Part shown: positions 35,686 through 45,247 of the stretch, piece after piece
How the letters are laid out: each line of letters starts with the position of its first letter
How positions within the stretch are numbered: the first letter of the stretch is position 1
Assembly (NCBI RefSeq): GCF_001636615.1
Contig: NZ_LGEK01000005.1
Span: 1 to 64,000 of the forward strand
Direction of reading: 5' to 3'
From: Mucilaginibacter sp. L294
Lineage (GTDB): Bacteria; Bacteroidota; Bacteroidia; Sphingobacteriales; Sphingobacteriaceae
Length of the DNA: 64,000 nucleotides
Position numbers and translations under genes: made by a program
The notes under the pieces: model-generated
Seen by the model: the letters and a program-made list of their open reading frames with translations, nothing else
What the model was told of the DNA's origin: nothing
Database searches by the model: none

Positions 35686-36768
35686 ATGTGGTACAATACA
35701 AAAGCAACAGAATTACTGGGTATTAAATACCCGATATTGCAAGGCCCCTTTGGTGGCAACCTTTCTACAATAGCGTTAGTAGCAACCGTATCAAACGCGG
35801 GCGGTTTGGGCGGCTACGGCGCTTATACGCTTAACGCGCCAGAGATATTTGAGGTGGATAAGCAAATTAAGGCGGCTACTAATAAACCATATAACATTAA
35901 CCTGTGGGTATCAGACCATGACCATGCCGCGGATGGTGTTACCGATGAGCAATACGAGCAAACCAAACAGTTGTTTAAGCCCTATTTTAACGAACTGAGC
36001 ATCCCCTTCCCGGATAAACCCGCGCCCTTTAAACCCCGGTTTGAGAACCAGGTGCAGGTGATTTTGGATGTTAAGCCAAAAGTATTCAGCTTTATGTTTG
36101 GGGTACCATCGGCAGATGTGCTGGAGCAATGCCGCAGGCTGGGTATTGTAACTGTTGGTGCCGCCACCACATTGGATGAAGCCATCTTTCTGGATAATGC
36201 GGGTGTAGATATGATCATCGCCTCGGGCTTTGAAGCAGGCGGCCACCGGCCATCGTTCCTGGCATCGGCAGAAACATCTACCACAGGTACATTCGCCTTG
36301 ATACAACTCATAAAAGAGAAAGTAAAAACGCCCATTATAGCGGCTGGTGGCATTGCCAACGGCAATGGTGTAGCCGCCGCCCTGGCGCTTGGCGCAAGCG
36401 CCGCGCAAATTGGCACCGCGTTCTTAGCAACAGATGAATCGAACGCCTTACCCATTCACAGGGAAATGCTGTTTAGCGATGCAGCTAAGTACACTACATT
36501 ATCGCGCGCTTTTACCGGCAGGCTTGGCCGTGGCCTTACCAGCCGCGTAGCTAAAGATATAGCAGGCAAAGAAACACAGGTATTGCCATTCCCGTTACAA
36601 ACTACGTTCATGTCGGCATTGCGTAAGGCGGGTATTGAGCAGCAAAAATGGGATATGATCTTGTTTTGGGGTGGGCAAATAGCGCCGATACTAAAGCACA
36701 CCAAAGCGAAGGAGTTAATGGAATCCATCATACAAGAAACAAACGTTTATTATAATGCCCTTAAATGA
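35686..36768 (+). CDS. Nitronate monooxygenase-like FMN enzyme
   Basis: This 360-residue TIM-barrel flavoprotein is of the 2-nitropropane dioxygenase/nitronate monooxygenase type. It has YPILQGPFGG near the start, ASGFEAGGHRPS around 185 (the catalytic His region), then APIIAAGGIANG-like and GASAAQIGTAFLATDES FMN-phosphate motifs. ATG 35686 is preferred over 35659, since the family starts with WYNTKATELLGIKYPI. The true substrate could differ from nitronates. The last codons and the stop are part of a perfect hairpin. Confidence 0.87.
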   Translation: MWYNTKATELLGIKYPILQGPFGGNLSTIALVATVSNAGGLGGYGAYTLNAPEIFEVDKQIKAATNKPYNINLWVSDHDHAADGVTDEQYEQTKQLFKPYFNELSIPFPDKPAPFKPRFENQVQVILDVKPKVFSFMFGVPSADVLEQCRRLGIVTVGAATTLDEAIFLDNAGVDMIIASGFEAGGHRPSFLASAETSTTGTFALIQLIKEKVKTPIIAAGGIANGNGVAAALALGASAAQIGTAFLATDESNALPIHREMLFSDAAKYTTLSRAFTGRLGRGLTSRVAKDIAGKETQVLPFPLQTTFMSALRKAGIEQQKWDMILFWGGQIAPILKHTKAKELMESIIQETNVYYNALK

Positions 36769-36791
36769 TGAGGGCATTATAATAAACGTTT
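36741..36791. terminator. Perfect 21-bp hairpin spanning the stop codon
   Basis: The left arm 36741-36761 and the right arm 36771-36791 are exact reverse complements (AAACGTTTATTATAATGCCC plus T) with a 9-nt loop that holds the stop codon. It lies between convergent genes and probably terminates or protects the transcript, though no long U-tract follows. Confidence 0.6.
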
Positions 36792-36838
36792 TATACTGTA
36801 CACTACCGGTGTTGCTGTATTGACTTGCCTGCTGCTTG

Positions 36839-38092
36839 CTATTTCTTAACCTCGGGCGAGATCCATTTATTAACGGTATTGTACTTACCTTCAACAACCA
36901 CTTTATAAAATTCAGAGGGTGTATCTTTAACTGGTATTAATACATGTTCAAACCCAACGGGCACTTCGGCCACCAGTTTGTAGTCATCAGGTTTGCCTTC
37001 TTTAACGTTATTAGCAGGCGTTATCCATATTTTAACCTTTTCATCTTTACTTAACGCTTTCCAACTTACATCAATAGCGCCCTGTATAAGGTTTACTTTT
37101 AGTTCGGCTACAGAAACCGGGCCGTTAAGCGGTATGCCATCTATTTCTCTTTTGTAGTTTACCGGGATGGTAATATTCATAAACCGGGCTATACTTGGCA
37201 TTATATCCACAATACCCGGGTAATAATATTTTGAATAGATGTTTAACCCTTTGGCATTAGTCACAGCCCAGGTAGAGCGCTGCCTTGTAGATTGGCCGCC
37301 GTGGTCTTTACCGTCTTTTTCGCTGCGGCCATGGTCGGTAGTGATAAATATCACCCACTCTTCGTTAAAGTTTTTCTGACGATACTGTATAGCCTGCCAT
37401 ATTTTACCAACCTGCGCATCCATCATTTCAATAGCGGTGTAATATTGCGGGCTATCGCCATACCTGTGGCCCATATCATCCGTGTACTCCAGGTAAACCC
37501 AAGACAGGTCGGGAGCATTTTTTTTGATACCTGCAGAAGCTTCTTCAACAACTTTTTCATCAATCCGGTGCATATAAGCACTTTCCTTGTCATGTTTAAA
37601 ATTGATGGTATCTAATTCAAACCCATCGGCATGGTAATCTACGCGGATGCTGTTAGTTTGCGCAAGGCCGTCACCTACCAGTTTGGTGCGGTTATCTAAC
37701 CAACTGGAATACACTGCTATTTTTTTATCGGGGTACTGATCTTTAAACAACCTGAAGATGGTAGGATAATTATAATTGGGCGCTTTGATATCGTTGCCCC
37801 AAACATTATGCTTATTTACCCAGGTACCCGTTAATAAACTGTTATACCCAACAGCGGATATTGTTGGTGTTTGGCTATACGCACCTTTATCGCCCCCTAC
37901 ATGCATCCGTAAATAGCCACCTTGTTGTGCAATAGCCTTAAGGTTTGGGGTTGATAGTTTTTCAATAGCATCGGCCGGAATACCATCGGCAATAATAAAT
38001 AGCGCCTTGCGGGTTTTATTTTGCGCGGTTGCAATGGTAGCTGTAAGTAGTATAATAACTAACAGCCTGGTAGTTTTAAAAATATGTTGCAT
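36839..38092 (-). CDS. Secreted phosphodiesterase/nucleotide pyrophosphatase-type enzyme
   Basis: This 417-residue member of the alkaline phosphatase superfamily (type I phosphodiesterase/NPP group) has a signal peptide (about 1-23, ATIATAQ). Metal-site segments are FIIADGIPAD, the nucleophile region QTPTISAVGYNSLLTG, LEYTDDMGHRYG, TTDHGR and KDHGGQS. A C-terminal beta-rich domain of about 90 residues follows. It is the last gene of a leftward unit susC-susD-metallophosphatase-phosphodiesterase. A paralogue lies at 45248. The substrate is unknown; a phosphodiester or nucleotide is expected from the family. Confidence 0.86.
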   Translation of the reverse strand: MQHIFKTTRLLVIILLTATIATAQNKTRKALFIIADGIPADAIEKLSTPNLKAIAQQGGYLRMHVGGDKGAYSQTPTISAVGYNSLLTGTWVNKHNVWGNDIKAPNYNYPTIFRLFKDQYPDKKIAVYSSWLDNRTKLVGDGLAQTNSIRVDYHADGFELDTINFKHDKESAYMHRIDEKVVEEASAGIKKNAPDLSWVYLEYTDDMGHRYGDSPQYYTAIEMMDAQVGKIWQAIQYRQKNFNEEWVIFITTDHGRSEKDGKDHGGQSTRQRSTWAVTNAKGLNIYSKYYYPGIVDIMPSIARFMNITIPVNYKREIDGIPLNGPVSVAELKVNLIQGAIDVSWKALSKDEKVKIWITPANNVKEGKPDDYKLVAEVPVGFEHVLIPVKDTPSEFYKVVVEGKYNTVNKWISPEVKK

Positions 38093-38118
38093 AGATCGGT
38101 TATCTCTTTAATTATTTA

Positions 38119-39042
38119 TTAATAGGAATGTGGGAAATATTCATTTTCAACAGTACCATCCTCATACAAATTCAGCATGGCATAGCCCGGCGGGGTTTCC
38201 AGGTAATAACCGGGCCCGGCCGATTCCTTATCGCCTTTACCCCACCAAAAACCGCTCATGGCCCCGTTGCAGCAATACAAAACGCCGTTGTAGTGGGTAT
38301 GGTCTGATAAATGGTTGTGCCCGCTTAAACAAATCCGCACTTTATCGCGGTGTTTGTAAAACAGGTCCTTTAGTTTCTTGCAATCAGAATGGCCGCCACC
38401 TACCAGCACCTGGGTGGTACCCAAAATAGGATAATGCGACATGAGCAGTGTAGGTGCATTGGCAGGTATTTTTTCCAGCTCGGCTTGCAGCCAGTTAAAT
38501 TGCTCCTCATCCAGGGAGATATTGCTGTTATTTCCGTCAAGCACAATAAAATGCCAGTTCTTTTTGGCGAAACTATAGTAACGATGAGGAATTTTTAAGC
38601 GTTTAACCACATATTCCTTGCCATACATTGCATCCTCTTTAGATGGGGCTTTCCACCACGAGTCATGATTGCCTATACAGCTATGCACCTCGTATTTATC
38701 CAGCAAGGTGATGCATTCGTCCCAGATCCTCCATTGCTGGATAACCTGGTCGTAAACCACATTATCATACGATGCATCATTGATAGAATCGCCCCCGTTT
38801 AAGAAAAAATCGGGCTTATGCTTGGTTATGATATGTTTTAAACAACCTTTAAATCTTTCGGGCGCGTTATCCCCATCCCTGATATGCACATCTGTAATAT
38901 GCGCTACCTTAAGCGCTAATTTTTTACCTTTTTTATCCTCGTTGTTATTAGTGGAAGCCAAGGCGGGCAGCCCCCCGGTGGCTAATATGCCAGTGGCTAA
39001 GCCTGCTGCTTTTAATAAGGCTCTTCTATTCAATTTCATCAT
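38119..39042 (-). CDS. Tat-exported metallophosphoesterase
   Basis: This calcineurin-like phosphoesterase of 307 residues begins with a Tat signal (KLNRRALLKAAGLATG). The metal-binding motifs are all visible: HITDVHIRDG, NGGDSIND, GNHDSW, MSHYPILG and SGHNHLSDHTH. A GGGAG sequence six bases before the ATG at 39042 decides this start over the ATG at 39057. The gap to the phosphodiesterase downstream is 26 bp. It may remove the phosphate that the diesterase exposes, which is inference from gene order. Confidence 0.88.
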   Translation of the reverse strand: MMKLNRRALLKAAGLATGILATGGLPALASTNNNEDKKGKKLALKVAHITDVHIRDGDNAPERFKGCLKHIITKHKPDFFLNGGDSINDASYDNVVYDQVIQQWRIWDECITLLDKYEVHSCIGNHDSWWKAPSKEDAMYGKEYVVKRLKIPHRYYSFAKKNWHFIVLDGNNSNISLDEEQFNWLQAELEKIPANAPTLLMSHYPILGTTQVLVGGGHSDCKKLKDLFYKHRDKVRICLSGHNHLSDHTHYNGVLYCCNGAMSGFWWGKGDKESAGPGYYLETPPGYAMLNLYEDGTVENEYFPHSY

Positions 39043-39092
39043 TTCATTCTCCCGCATTACGGTCAGTACTGAACATTTTAGCTATAAATAAT

Positions 39093-39136
39093 CATATTTA
39101 CGCGGTAGGTTAAACAGTACCTGCCGCGTAAATATG
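39093..39136 (-). terminator. Strong 18-bp hairpin between susD and metallophosphatase
   Basis: Arms 39093-39110 (CATATTTACGCGGTAGGT) and 39119-39136 pair at 17 of 18 positions with an 8-nt loop. On the minus strand a T-rich ATTATTTATAG follows. It probably acts as an intra-operon attenuator or 3' stabiliser, giving more susCD than enzyme mRNA. Confidence 0.6.
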
Positions 39137-39142
39137 GGTTAA

Positions 39143-40606
39143 TCAGGGTTTAAGTAACCACATAACCCCGTTAATATTATCACCGCCGGGATATTGCCTG
39201 TTTATAGCATCCACAAGGTTTTTTGAGTTAAGCCTCGATTCGCTATCCGGGTACATCCAGCGTTTTGGGATTACGCCTCCATTTAAAATACCCCCACCAG
39301 ACACATCAAATGTAGGGTAGCCGGTACGGCGTTGTTCATAAAACGGTTGGTAACCACTGTTCATAAATGAGGCTATATATTTTTGGGTAATGATGTTTTT
39401 AATGGGGTTTGCTGCACCCTGTAATTTTACATCGGTTTGTGCCTGGTATGTATCAATAGTTGGCTGATCAATACCGTAAAACAGCATCGAAGCCTGTATC
39501 CCTTTATTATAATAATCACTGGCAGTACCGGTTATCCAACCTTTAACTACTCCTTCTGCCAAAATAAATTGCAGTTCGGCGTATCCAAGCGCGATGCTGG
39601 GCTCATTAATCGGGTCTTTATAAAAACGAGGGTTAATTCTCGAAACCGTGCCCGCAAGTGCCCGCCCCCTATTAGTTGCAATAGGGGCACTACCATTTGC
39701 GCCACCATAGGCATTAAAATCTGTAACCGGCAAGTCTGCAAATTTCGATGCTTTATCTGCAAAGCTAAACAAGCGGGTATCATTTAACGATTTCAATAAA
39801 TCAATAAAGGTTTCGTCCATATACTCAGCCGTTTGTATATCATTGCTGTTAAAATATGGATATCGGTTAGCATCTAAATTATAAAAGGTTAGCTTGACAT
39901 TATCAACATTGCCGGTTAAAATAGGATACTGGGCGGGGTTGCTCACAATATCGGCAAAGCGTTTTTTAATATCAAGGGCGGGGGTATTAGGCTCTTTTAT
40001 AGAAAGGCTCATTAAAACCCTTAATGATAATGAATTGATGGCCTTTTTCCATTGCTGCATATTACCGTTAAATACTATATCGCCTTGTATGGGTGTTGTA
40101 CTGGCCGTTATCAGGTCGTTAGCCGCTTTCAGATCATTCAGGATACTTAAATAAATATCCTGCTGTTTATCGTAAACCGGTGTATAATTCCCCTCGTCAC
40201 CTTTTAAGGCCTCCGAATATGGGATATCGCCAAATAACTGGGTCAGTCTTAAAAAATACCATGCTCTAAAAAATTTACCAATAGGCACATATTCCGGTTT
40301 GTTTAATACAGTGGCGGCTTGTTCCATTTTTAATACCTGAAGCAAATTGTCATAATCATTATAATTATTCCTTGACCAACCATAGTATTGCGATAAGGAT
40401 ACGCCATCGGTATTTATCATTTGGCGGCAGATAAGCGCATTATTGATATCTGTAGACTGAAACGCGCTTTGTTCAATTGAATTCAAAAGCAAATCGGGCG
40501 TGGCCTTAGTGGCTTTATTAGGGTCTGTTTGAAATTCGCTAAATTTTTTACATCCTGCTTGCAGTAAAGCTATACCTACAAGCAATATTAAGATTACTTT
40601 TTTCAT
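39143..40606 (-). CDS. SusD/RagB-like surface lipoprotein
   Basis: The 487-residue lipoprotein (LLQAGC, Cys about 19) belongs to the SusD-like_2 group. Typical are DPNKATKATPDLLLNSIE, ARAWYFLRLTQLFGDIPYSE-like helices (FFRAWYFLRLTQLFGDIPY) and the C-terminal PKRWMYPDSESRLN. SusD proteins bind ligand on the cell surface and cap the SusC transporter. It lies 16 bp behind susC. Confidence 0.92.
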   Translation of the reverse strand: MKKVILILLVGIALLQAGCKKFSEFQTDPNKATKATPDLLLNSIEQSAFQSTDINNALICRQMINTDGVSLSQYYGWSRNNYNDYDNLLQVLKMEQAATVLNKPEYVPIGKFFRAWYFLRLTQLFGDIPYSEALKGDEGNYTPVYDKQQDIYLSILNDLKAANDLITASTTPIQGDIVFNGNMQQWKKAINSLSLRVLMSLSIKEPNTPALDIKKRFADIVSNPAQYPILTGNVDNVKLTFYNLDANRYPYFNSNDIQTAEYMDETFIDLLKSLNDTRLFSFADKASKFADLPVTDFNAYGGANGSAPIATNRGRALAGTVSRINPRFYKDPINEPSIALGYAELQFILAEGVVKGWITGTASDYYNKGIQASMLFYGIDQPTIDTYQAQTDVKLQGAANPIKNIITQKYIASFMNSGYQPFYEQRRTGYPTFDVSGGGILNGGVIPKRWMYPDSESRLNSKNLVDAINRQYPGGDNINGVMWLLKP

Positions 40607-40622
40607 ATAAATGTTTTACTGG

Positions 40623-43600
40623 TTAGAATTTGAAGTTTGCGTTAAAACCAATGGTACGTGTTGATGGAGTTTGAAGGTTATCAACCCCAGGGTCTGGATC
40701 TACGTTAGGTATCTTTGAAAACAATAACAGGTTACGGCCCACTGCTGATAGTGTAATACCCTTTATAAATGTTTTATTAAACATTGTAGAAGGCACCTGC
40801 CATGTTAACGTTACCTCGCGGAGTTTTAAAAAGGTTTGCGAAAAATAATTGTAGTTATTATAAGCCCCGTTACTTGTAGTGGTCATATAATCAATATAGT
40901 TTACCGCTTTGGTATTGGGCGCAAATACCCGGGTATCTGATGTGATATTACCATTTACATCATAAGTAGCACTACCAGAGGTAACCACAACACCTTTACC
41001 TACAAAGGTTTCTTGGCCGTTATTAGCATCTATACGGTATTGGTTTAACGTACCCGGATTGGTACCGCCCCACCACATTTTTTGGTTTGTGGTAGAGTAT
41101 AACATACCACCAATACGGCCATCAACTAAAAACTTCAAAGAAAAGGCGTGATAAGTAAACGTGTTTTCTAAACCGTAGGTCCAGTTAGGGTCGCTGTTAC
41201 CTATAGCTCTTGGGTAGGGATCATCAACCGGGAAACCATTGCTTCCGTAAATAACATTTCCTTGCGGATCTGTTTGATAAACACCTGTAAATAATTTATC
41301 AGCACGGTCGCCTGCCTTTAGGTTACCAAAATATTCCTGACCATTATAAGTTTTGGTAAGTATCCTTTTATAGGTACTAAAGTTAGCGGCAACATCCCAT
41401 CTAAAGTCTTTATTTCTTACTGGCGAGGCTGATAATACAAATTCAAAACCTCTGCGGCTATATTCTATGGCGTTGAGCTGCTGACTGCTATATCCGCTTG
41501 CTATTGATCTATCCAGATCTAAAAGATTATTGTAGTCGCGATTTTTATAATAAGTAGCCTCTAAACCAATACGATTATTAAAAAACTTACTATCAATACC
41601 TATTTCCCAACTTGTTGTGGTTGCGGGAATTAAATTGGGGTTTTTCTGTGTGCTGCTATAGGTTAACGATGGCAAATTATTCCATGTGGTGCCGGTATCA
41701 TACGTTAACAGGTAACGATAAGTATAGGGGTCGTTGGGGTTTAAATTACCTGCCGAAACTTTTGAGAATCCCCCCCGTGCTTTTAAGTACGTAAACCAAG
41801 TTGGTAGTTGTGTTAACGATGATATCACAACCGATGTGTTTATTGAGGGGTAAAAGAAGCTGTTATTCTTTACTGGTAACCTTGATACGATATCATTTCT
41901 GCCTGTTGCAGATACATAAATAGCATTTAAAAATTCCAGATCTAATGAACCATATACGCTGCTTGTTCTACGTTGCTCTAAAAAGTAGTTACCTTTAATA
42001 GGGTTGGCTGAATTACCGAGATTATAAAGCCCCGGTACGGTTAAGCCGTCTGTAGCAATTGAGCCATACCTTTGGTTACGATAATAATTTGCCCCCCCAA
42101 CCAATGCGTGGATCTTAAACTTGTCAGAAAAAGTATGGTTATAATCGCCAATCAGATCTGTCGCTATGTCAAAATAATCATCGGTAGAAGTAGTGTACTG
42201 CCCGCGCGATTTATCTCCATAGCCAATGTAGCTTTTAGGCTCACTATAATCGCGAAACAGGCCGTACTGGTTAATTCCATTTCTTAGTTTAACATTAAAA
42301 TCTGAATTGATCTTATAATCAAGGTCAATTGAACCAAAAGTGCTGTTTTTATCATAACTCCGTAGGTATTCATAAGCCTGAAAATATGGGTTGTTATAAT
42401 ACGATGTATTATAATTACGCTGTTGTAGCCCCTCTTGCCCGGGTACCCAGTAATTGCGCAAGTCTTTAACACTCACATCGGCCCCAGTCCATAAAACCAG
42501 GTTATATAAATAGTTAGTAGGGCCATAACCGGTTTCCGGGAAATTTTTGGTGTACTGTTTATTATAGCTTAAGCGACTATCAAGGGTGAGCTTGTCGGTT
42601 AATTTATAATTTCCCGAGATGTTAAAAGAGGTGTTTTTCAAATCGGTATTGGGCACAATGCCCTGCTGATATATATGTGAGGCCGATGCCCGAAAACTTC
42701 CCTTATCAGAGCTTTGCATAATCGTAATGTTATTACTGGAAATAACCCCGGTCTTGAAAAAGTCTGTTACGTTGTTTTTACCTTTTGAAATAAAAGGCGT
42801 AGGTATCCGTTTTCCGGTTACCGGGTCAATCGGGCTGTCGAACTGCGGGGTTTCAAAAAAACCACTTTTTGTGGAAGGATCTTTTTTATCCAGTTCCGGG
42901 CCCCATATCCAGCCTCCGCCCTCCGTTCCACCGCCAGAACCATCTATATAAGCATATTGACCGTAATTACCGTTGCCGTATTTGGTTTGTACCTTTGGGA
43001 TACGGATAAAACTTGGCTGAAACTCGGTTGAGGAATTTAACTCAATACTTAGCTCTTTCCCTTTACCGCGTTTGGTAGTGATCATAATGGCCCCGTCTCT
43101 ACCGATATTACCATACAAGGCCGCCGCGTTACCTCCTTTCAGCACACTCATGCTTTCAATATCATCCGCATTTACCTTCCACAAATCTGCTGTTTGGTCA
43201 GGTATACCATCAATTACAATAAGGGGTTTTTTACCACGCAAAGTAATACCTGGGTCCTGAAACAGGTCTGTCGAGTTGCTAATGTTAAGCCCTGCTACCC
43301 GGCCGGTTAATGAACTAATTACATTGGGTTCGCGCGCCTTAACCAGGGCCTCTCCTTTTACTTCCTGAACGGCATAGCCCAGCTTGGCTTTTTCCTTTTT
43401 TATGCCCAAGGCGGTAACTACCACCTCAGATAAGCCTTTGGCATCTTCTTCCAGGGTTATATTGTATAAGTTGCTTTCGGTAACGGGCAGTTCTTTAGTT
43501 TTAAAACCTAAATAGGTTAAAACAAGTATATCTCCATTATTGGCTTTAATGGTGAACCCTCCGTCCTGGCCGGTAATAGTACCTGTATTGGTACCTTTTA

Positions 43601-43817
43601 TTAATATGGAAACTCCGGGTAAGGTTACTTTTTTATTATCAGTAACATATCCTTTTATAATCCGGGGATCGCCTCCAAACAGGTTAGCAGAAACATTTGC
43701 TTTACTACTTTTTTCGCCAAAAGCAAACGTATTTAAAAGCGTCATAAAGCCTATAATAAAGCTTAGGTACCGTAAAAATGAAGGGAACAAAAAATGGGTA
43801 AAATTCTTTTTTTTCAT
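40623..43817 (-). CDS. SusC/RagA-type TonB-linked outer-membrane transporter
   Basis: The 1064-residue transporter has a signal peptide and a carboxypeptidase-like domain (about 57-135, IKGYVTDNKKVTLPGVSILI). A plug domain follows, with VVVTALGIKKEKAKLGYAVQ, LRGKKPLIVIDGIP and YGNIGRDGAIMITTKRG, then a large barrel ending RTIGFNANFKF. It is the first gene of the leftward phosphoesterase operon. No glycoside hydrolase accompanies it, so the imported ligand may be a phosphorylated compound. Confidence 0.95.
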   Translation of the reverse strand: MKKKNFTHFLFPSFLRYLSFIIGFMTLLNTFAFGEKSSKANVSANLFGGDPRIIKGYVTDNKKVTLPGVSILIKGTNTGTITGQDGGFTIKANNGDILVLTYLGFKTKELPVTESNLYNITLEEDAKGLSEVVVTALGIKKEKAKLGYAVQEVKGEALVKAREPNVISSLTGRVAGLNISNSTDLFQDPGITLRGKKPLIVIDGIPDQTADLWKVNADDIESMSVLKGGNAAALYGNIGRDGAIMITTKRGKGKELSIELNSSTEFQPSFIRIPKVQTKYGNGNYGQYAYIDGSGGGTEGGGWIWGPELDKKDPSTKSGFFETPQFDSPIDPVTGKRIPTPFISKGKNNVTDFFKTGVISSNNITIMQSSDKGSFRASASHIYQQGIVPNTDLKNTSFNISGNYKLTDKLTLDSRLSYNKQYTKNFPETGYGPTNYLYNLVLWTGADVSVKDLRNYWVPGQEGLQQRNYNTSYYNNPYFQAYEYLRSYDKNSTFGSIDLDYKINSDFNVKLRNGINQYGLFRDYSEPKSYIGYGDKSRGQYTTSTDDYFDIATDLIGDYNHTFSDKFKIHALVGGANYYRNQRYGSIATDGLTVPGLYNLGNSANPIKGNYFLEQRRTSSVYGSLDLEFLNAIYVSATGRNDIVSRLPVKNNSFFYPSINTSVVISSLTQLPTWFTYLKARGGFSKVSAGNLNPNDPYTYRYLLTYDTGTTWNNLPSLTYSSTQKNPNLIPATTTSWEIGIDSKFFNNRIGLEATYYKNRDYNNLLDLDRSIASGYSSQQLNAIEYSRRGFEFVLSASPVRNKDFRWDVAANFSTYKRILTKTYNGQEYFGNLKAGDRADKLFTGVYQTDPQGNVIYGSNGFPVDDPYPRAIGNSDPNWTYGLENTFTYHAFSLKFLVDGRIGGMLYSTTNQKMWWGGTNPGTLNQYRIDANNGQETFVGKGVVVTSGSATYDVNGNITSDTRVFAPNTKAVNYIDYMTTTSNGAYNNYNYFSQTFLKLREVTLTWQVPSTMFNKTFIKGITLSAVGRNLLLFSKIPNVDPDPGVDNLQTPSTRTIGFNANFKF

Positions 43818-43893
43818 AAAAAAGCTGATTTGTTAATTAATGTAAACTGTATAAGAGGCAATATTTAACAAGCACCTCGTACATGCCGATTTT

Positions 43894-43922
43894 TTTAAAC
43901 ACAAACCTGGCCCGTGTTTAAA
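43894..43922. promoter_or_regulatory. Inverted repeat upstream of susC
   Basis: TTTAAACAC (43894-43902) and GTGTTTAAA (43914-43922) form a perfect 9-bp dyad, 77 bp before the susC start. It is an operator candidate. The 446-bp gap 43818-44263 also holds the TetR-side dyad listed next; nothing else was recognised. Confidence 0.45.
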
Positions 43923-44185
43923 TCATTAGTTTTTTGCTATCGTTTTTTTTATAGTTTAAGGGTTATAAAATTTATTGTCATTAATTGGTTATCCCGCTTT
44001 CAGCACCTAAAGCCATACGGCTTATCATGACAGGGCAGGCACCTTTTTTTAAACTCATCAAGCGCGTTTTTTCATAATTAATTAAGATTTAGCAAATATG
44101 AATTTTGTAATGTTGCGCTATTTAAATCGAGGCCTAAGTTCCGCTTGTCATGTTATCTACAGGTTAGCATAAAATTAATAAATTA

Positions 44186-44233
44186 ATTGAATGTTCAATC
44201 AATCTATTATATTGCCGAATAACATTACTTTTG
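44186..44233 (+). promoter_or_regulatory. TetR promoter with candidate operator
   Basis: ATTGAA-TG-TTCAAT (44186-44199) is a compact dyad typical of TetR operators. TACTTTTG (44226-44233) is a perfect TAnnTTTG -7 box. The dyad lies about 45 bp upstream of the expected transcription start, suggesting autoregulation of the TetR gene. Confidence 0.5.
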
Positions 44234-44263
44234 TTTAGTTTAACCGTTTCACATAATATTAAC

Positions 44264-44887
44264 ATGGGTAGAAAAAGCCTTAAAGAGGAAAGACAATTAG
44301 AAATTATAAAGACCTTTTATAACGTTGCTAAAAAAGAAGGCTATGAGAATACCTCTATCGCCAAAATAGCCAAGGTTATGGATATTAACCCAAGCTTGGT
44401 TAGCCATTACTTTGAAACAAAGGAAGACCTTACCTATGCGTTAATAGATCATATACTGGAGCGGTACCTGCTTATCTATACTATTAAAAACAAGGAAGAG
44501 GTTACGCTTGCTGATCTGCAAAAAACAATTGAGATGCTTTTCTCAAAAAAGTGGAACCTGCTATTTGATGACGGGCTGTTCTATACCTTTTATGCCCTGG
44601 CTTTCCGGGAGAAAAAAATCAAGATAAAATACAAGACCATACTGGATTCCCTTCGCCTTGCACTTTCATCAATGATAGAGCAATGCAATGAAAAACAATT
44701 AACATACATTACGGACCCCAAGACAGCCGCCGACCTGATATTTGTGCTGGTGGATGGTGCGTATTTTTACCTTTCGCTTGAAAACGATAAAAAGGCTTAC
44801 GCGGCAAGGCTGGAATATTATAAGAACAGGGCCTACCAAATTTTAGGGCTGGAACACTCAATCCTTACGGACCAGGCTTTGAGTTAA
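44264..44887 (+). CDS. TetR-family transcriptional regulator
   Basis: This is a 207-residue TetR-type repressor. The helix-turn-helix is at about 10-55 (YENTSIAKIAKVMDINPSLVSHYFETKEDL), followed by an all-helical ligand domain. ATG 44264 (GRKSLKEERQLEIIK) is preferred over the longer frame from 44231. It is divergent from susC and probably controls that operon, itself, or both. Its last 30 bp overlap a convergent small membrane-protein gene. Confidence 0.88.
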   Translation: MGRKSLKEERQLEIIKTFYNVAKKEGYENTSIAKIAKVMDINPSLVSHYFETKEDLTYALIDHILERYLLIYTIKNKEEVTLADLQKTIEMLFSKKWNLLFDDGLFYTFYALAFREKKIKIKYKTILDSLRLALSSMIEQCNEKQLTYITDPKTAADLIFVLVDGAYFYLSLENDKKAYAARLEYYKNRAYQILGLEHSILTDQALS

Positions 44888-45121
44888 TAAACGACGCCCC
44901 AGGGCATAAACACCTATAAACATCCATAACAAATTGGCTACCGCATTTGGCATATCATCACTATCAATAGCTGTGGCCACTAAACACAGCCCGCCCACAA
45001 TGTTCAGCAACTGAAAAATGCGCGATTCGGCACTAAGCACTTTCATACTTAACAGCAAATACCCTACAGTGCATAAAACTACACCCAGCCAGCCAATACT
45101 TGATAATACAACCTGTTTCAT
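44858..45121 (-). CDS. CBU_0592-like small membrane protein
   Basis: The 87-residue protein has two to three hydrophobic helices (IGWLGVVLCTVGYLLLS, IVGGLCLVATAI, NLLWMFIGVYAL). It resembles small CBU_0592-type integral membrane proteins of unknown role. Its 3' end overlaps the TetR gene by 30 bp on the opposite strand. Confidence 0.7.
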   Translation of the reverse strand: MKQVVLSSIGWLGVVLCTVGYLLLSMKVLSAESRIFQLLNIVGGLCLVATAIDSDDMPNAVANLLWMFIGVYALGRRLLTQSLVRKD

Positions 45122-45247
45122 CCTATTGAGTTAAATTTCATCCCGGTAGCAAGGTTAGCTAAAAATGAAGACAACCGGGAAGATTAATGATAACCTTAAC
45201 AATTTGCTAACGTACGGCATCTACTTTTGAAAAACAAAACAACATAT

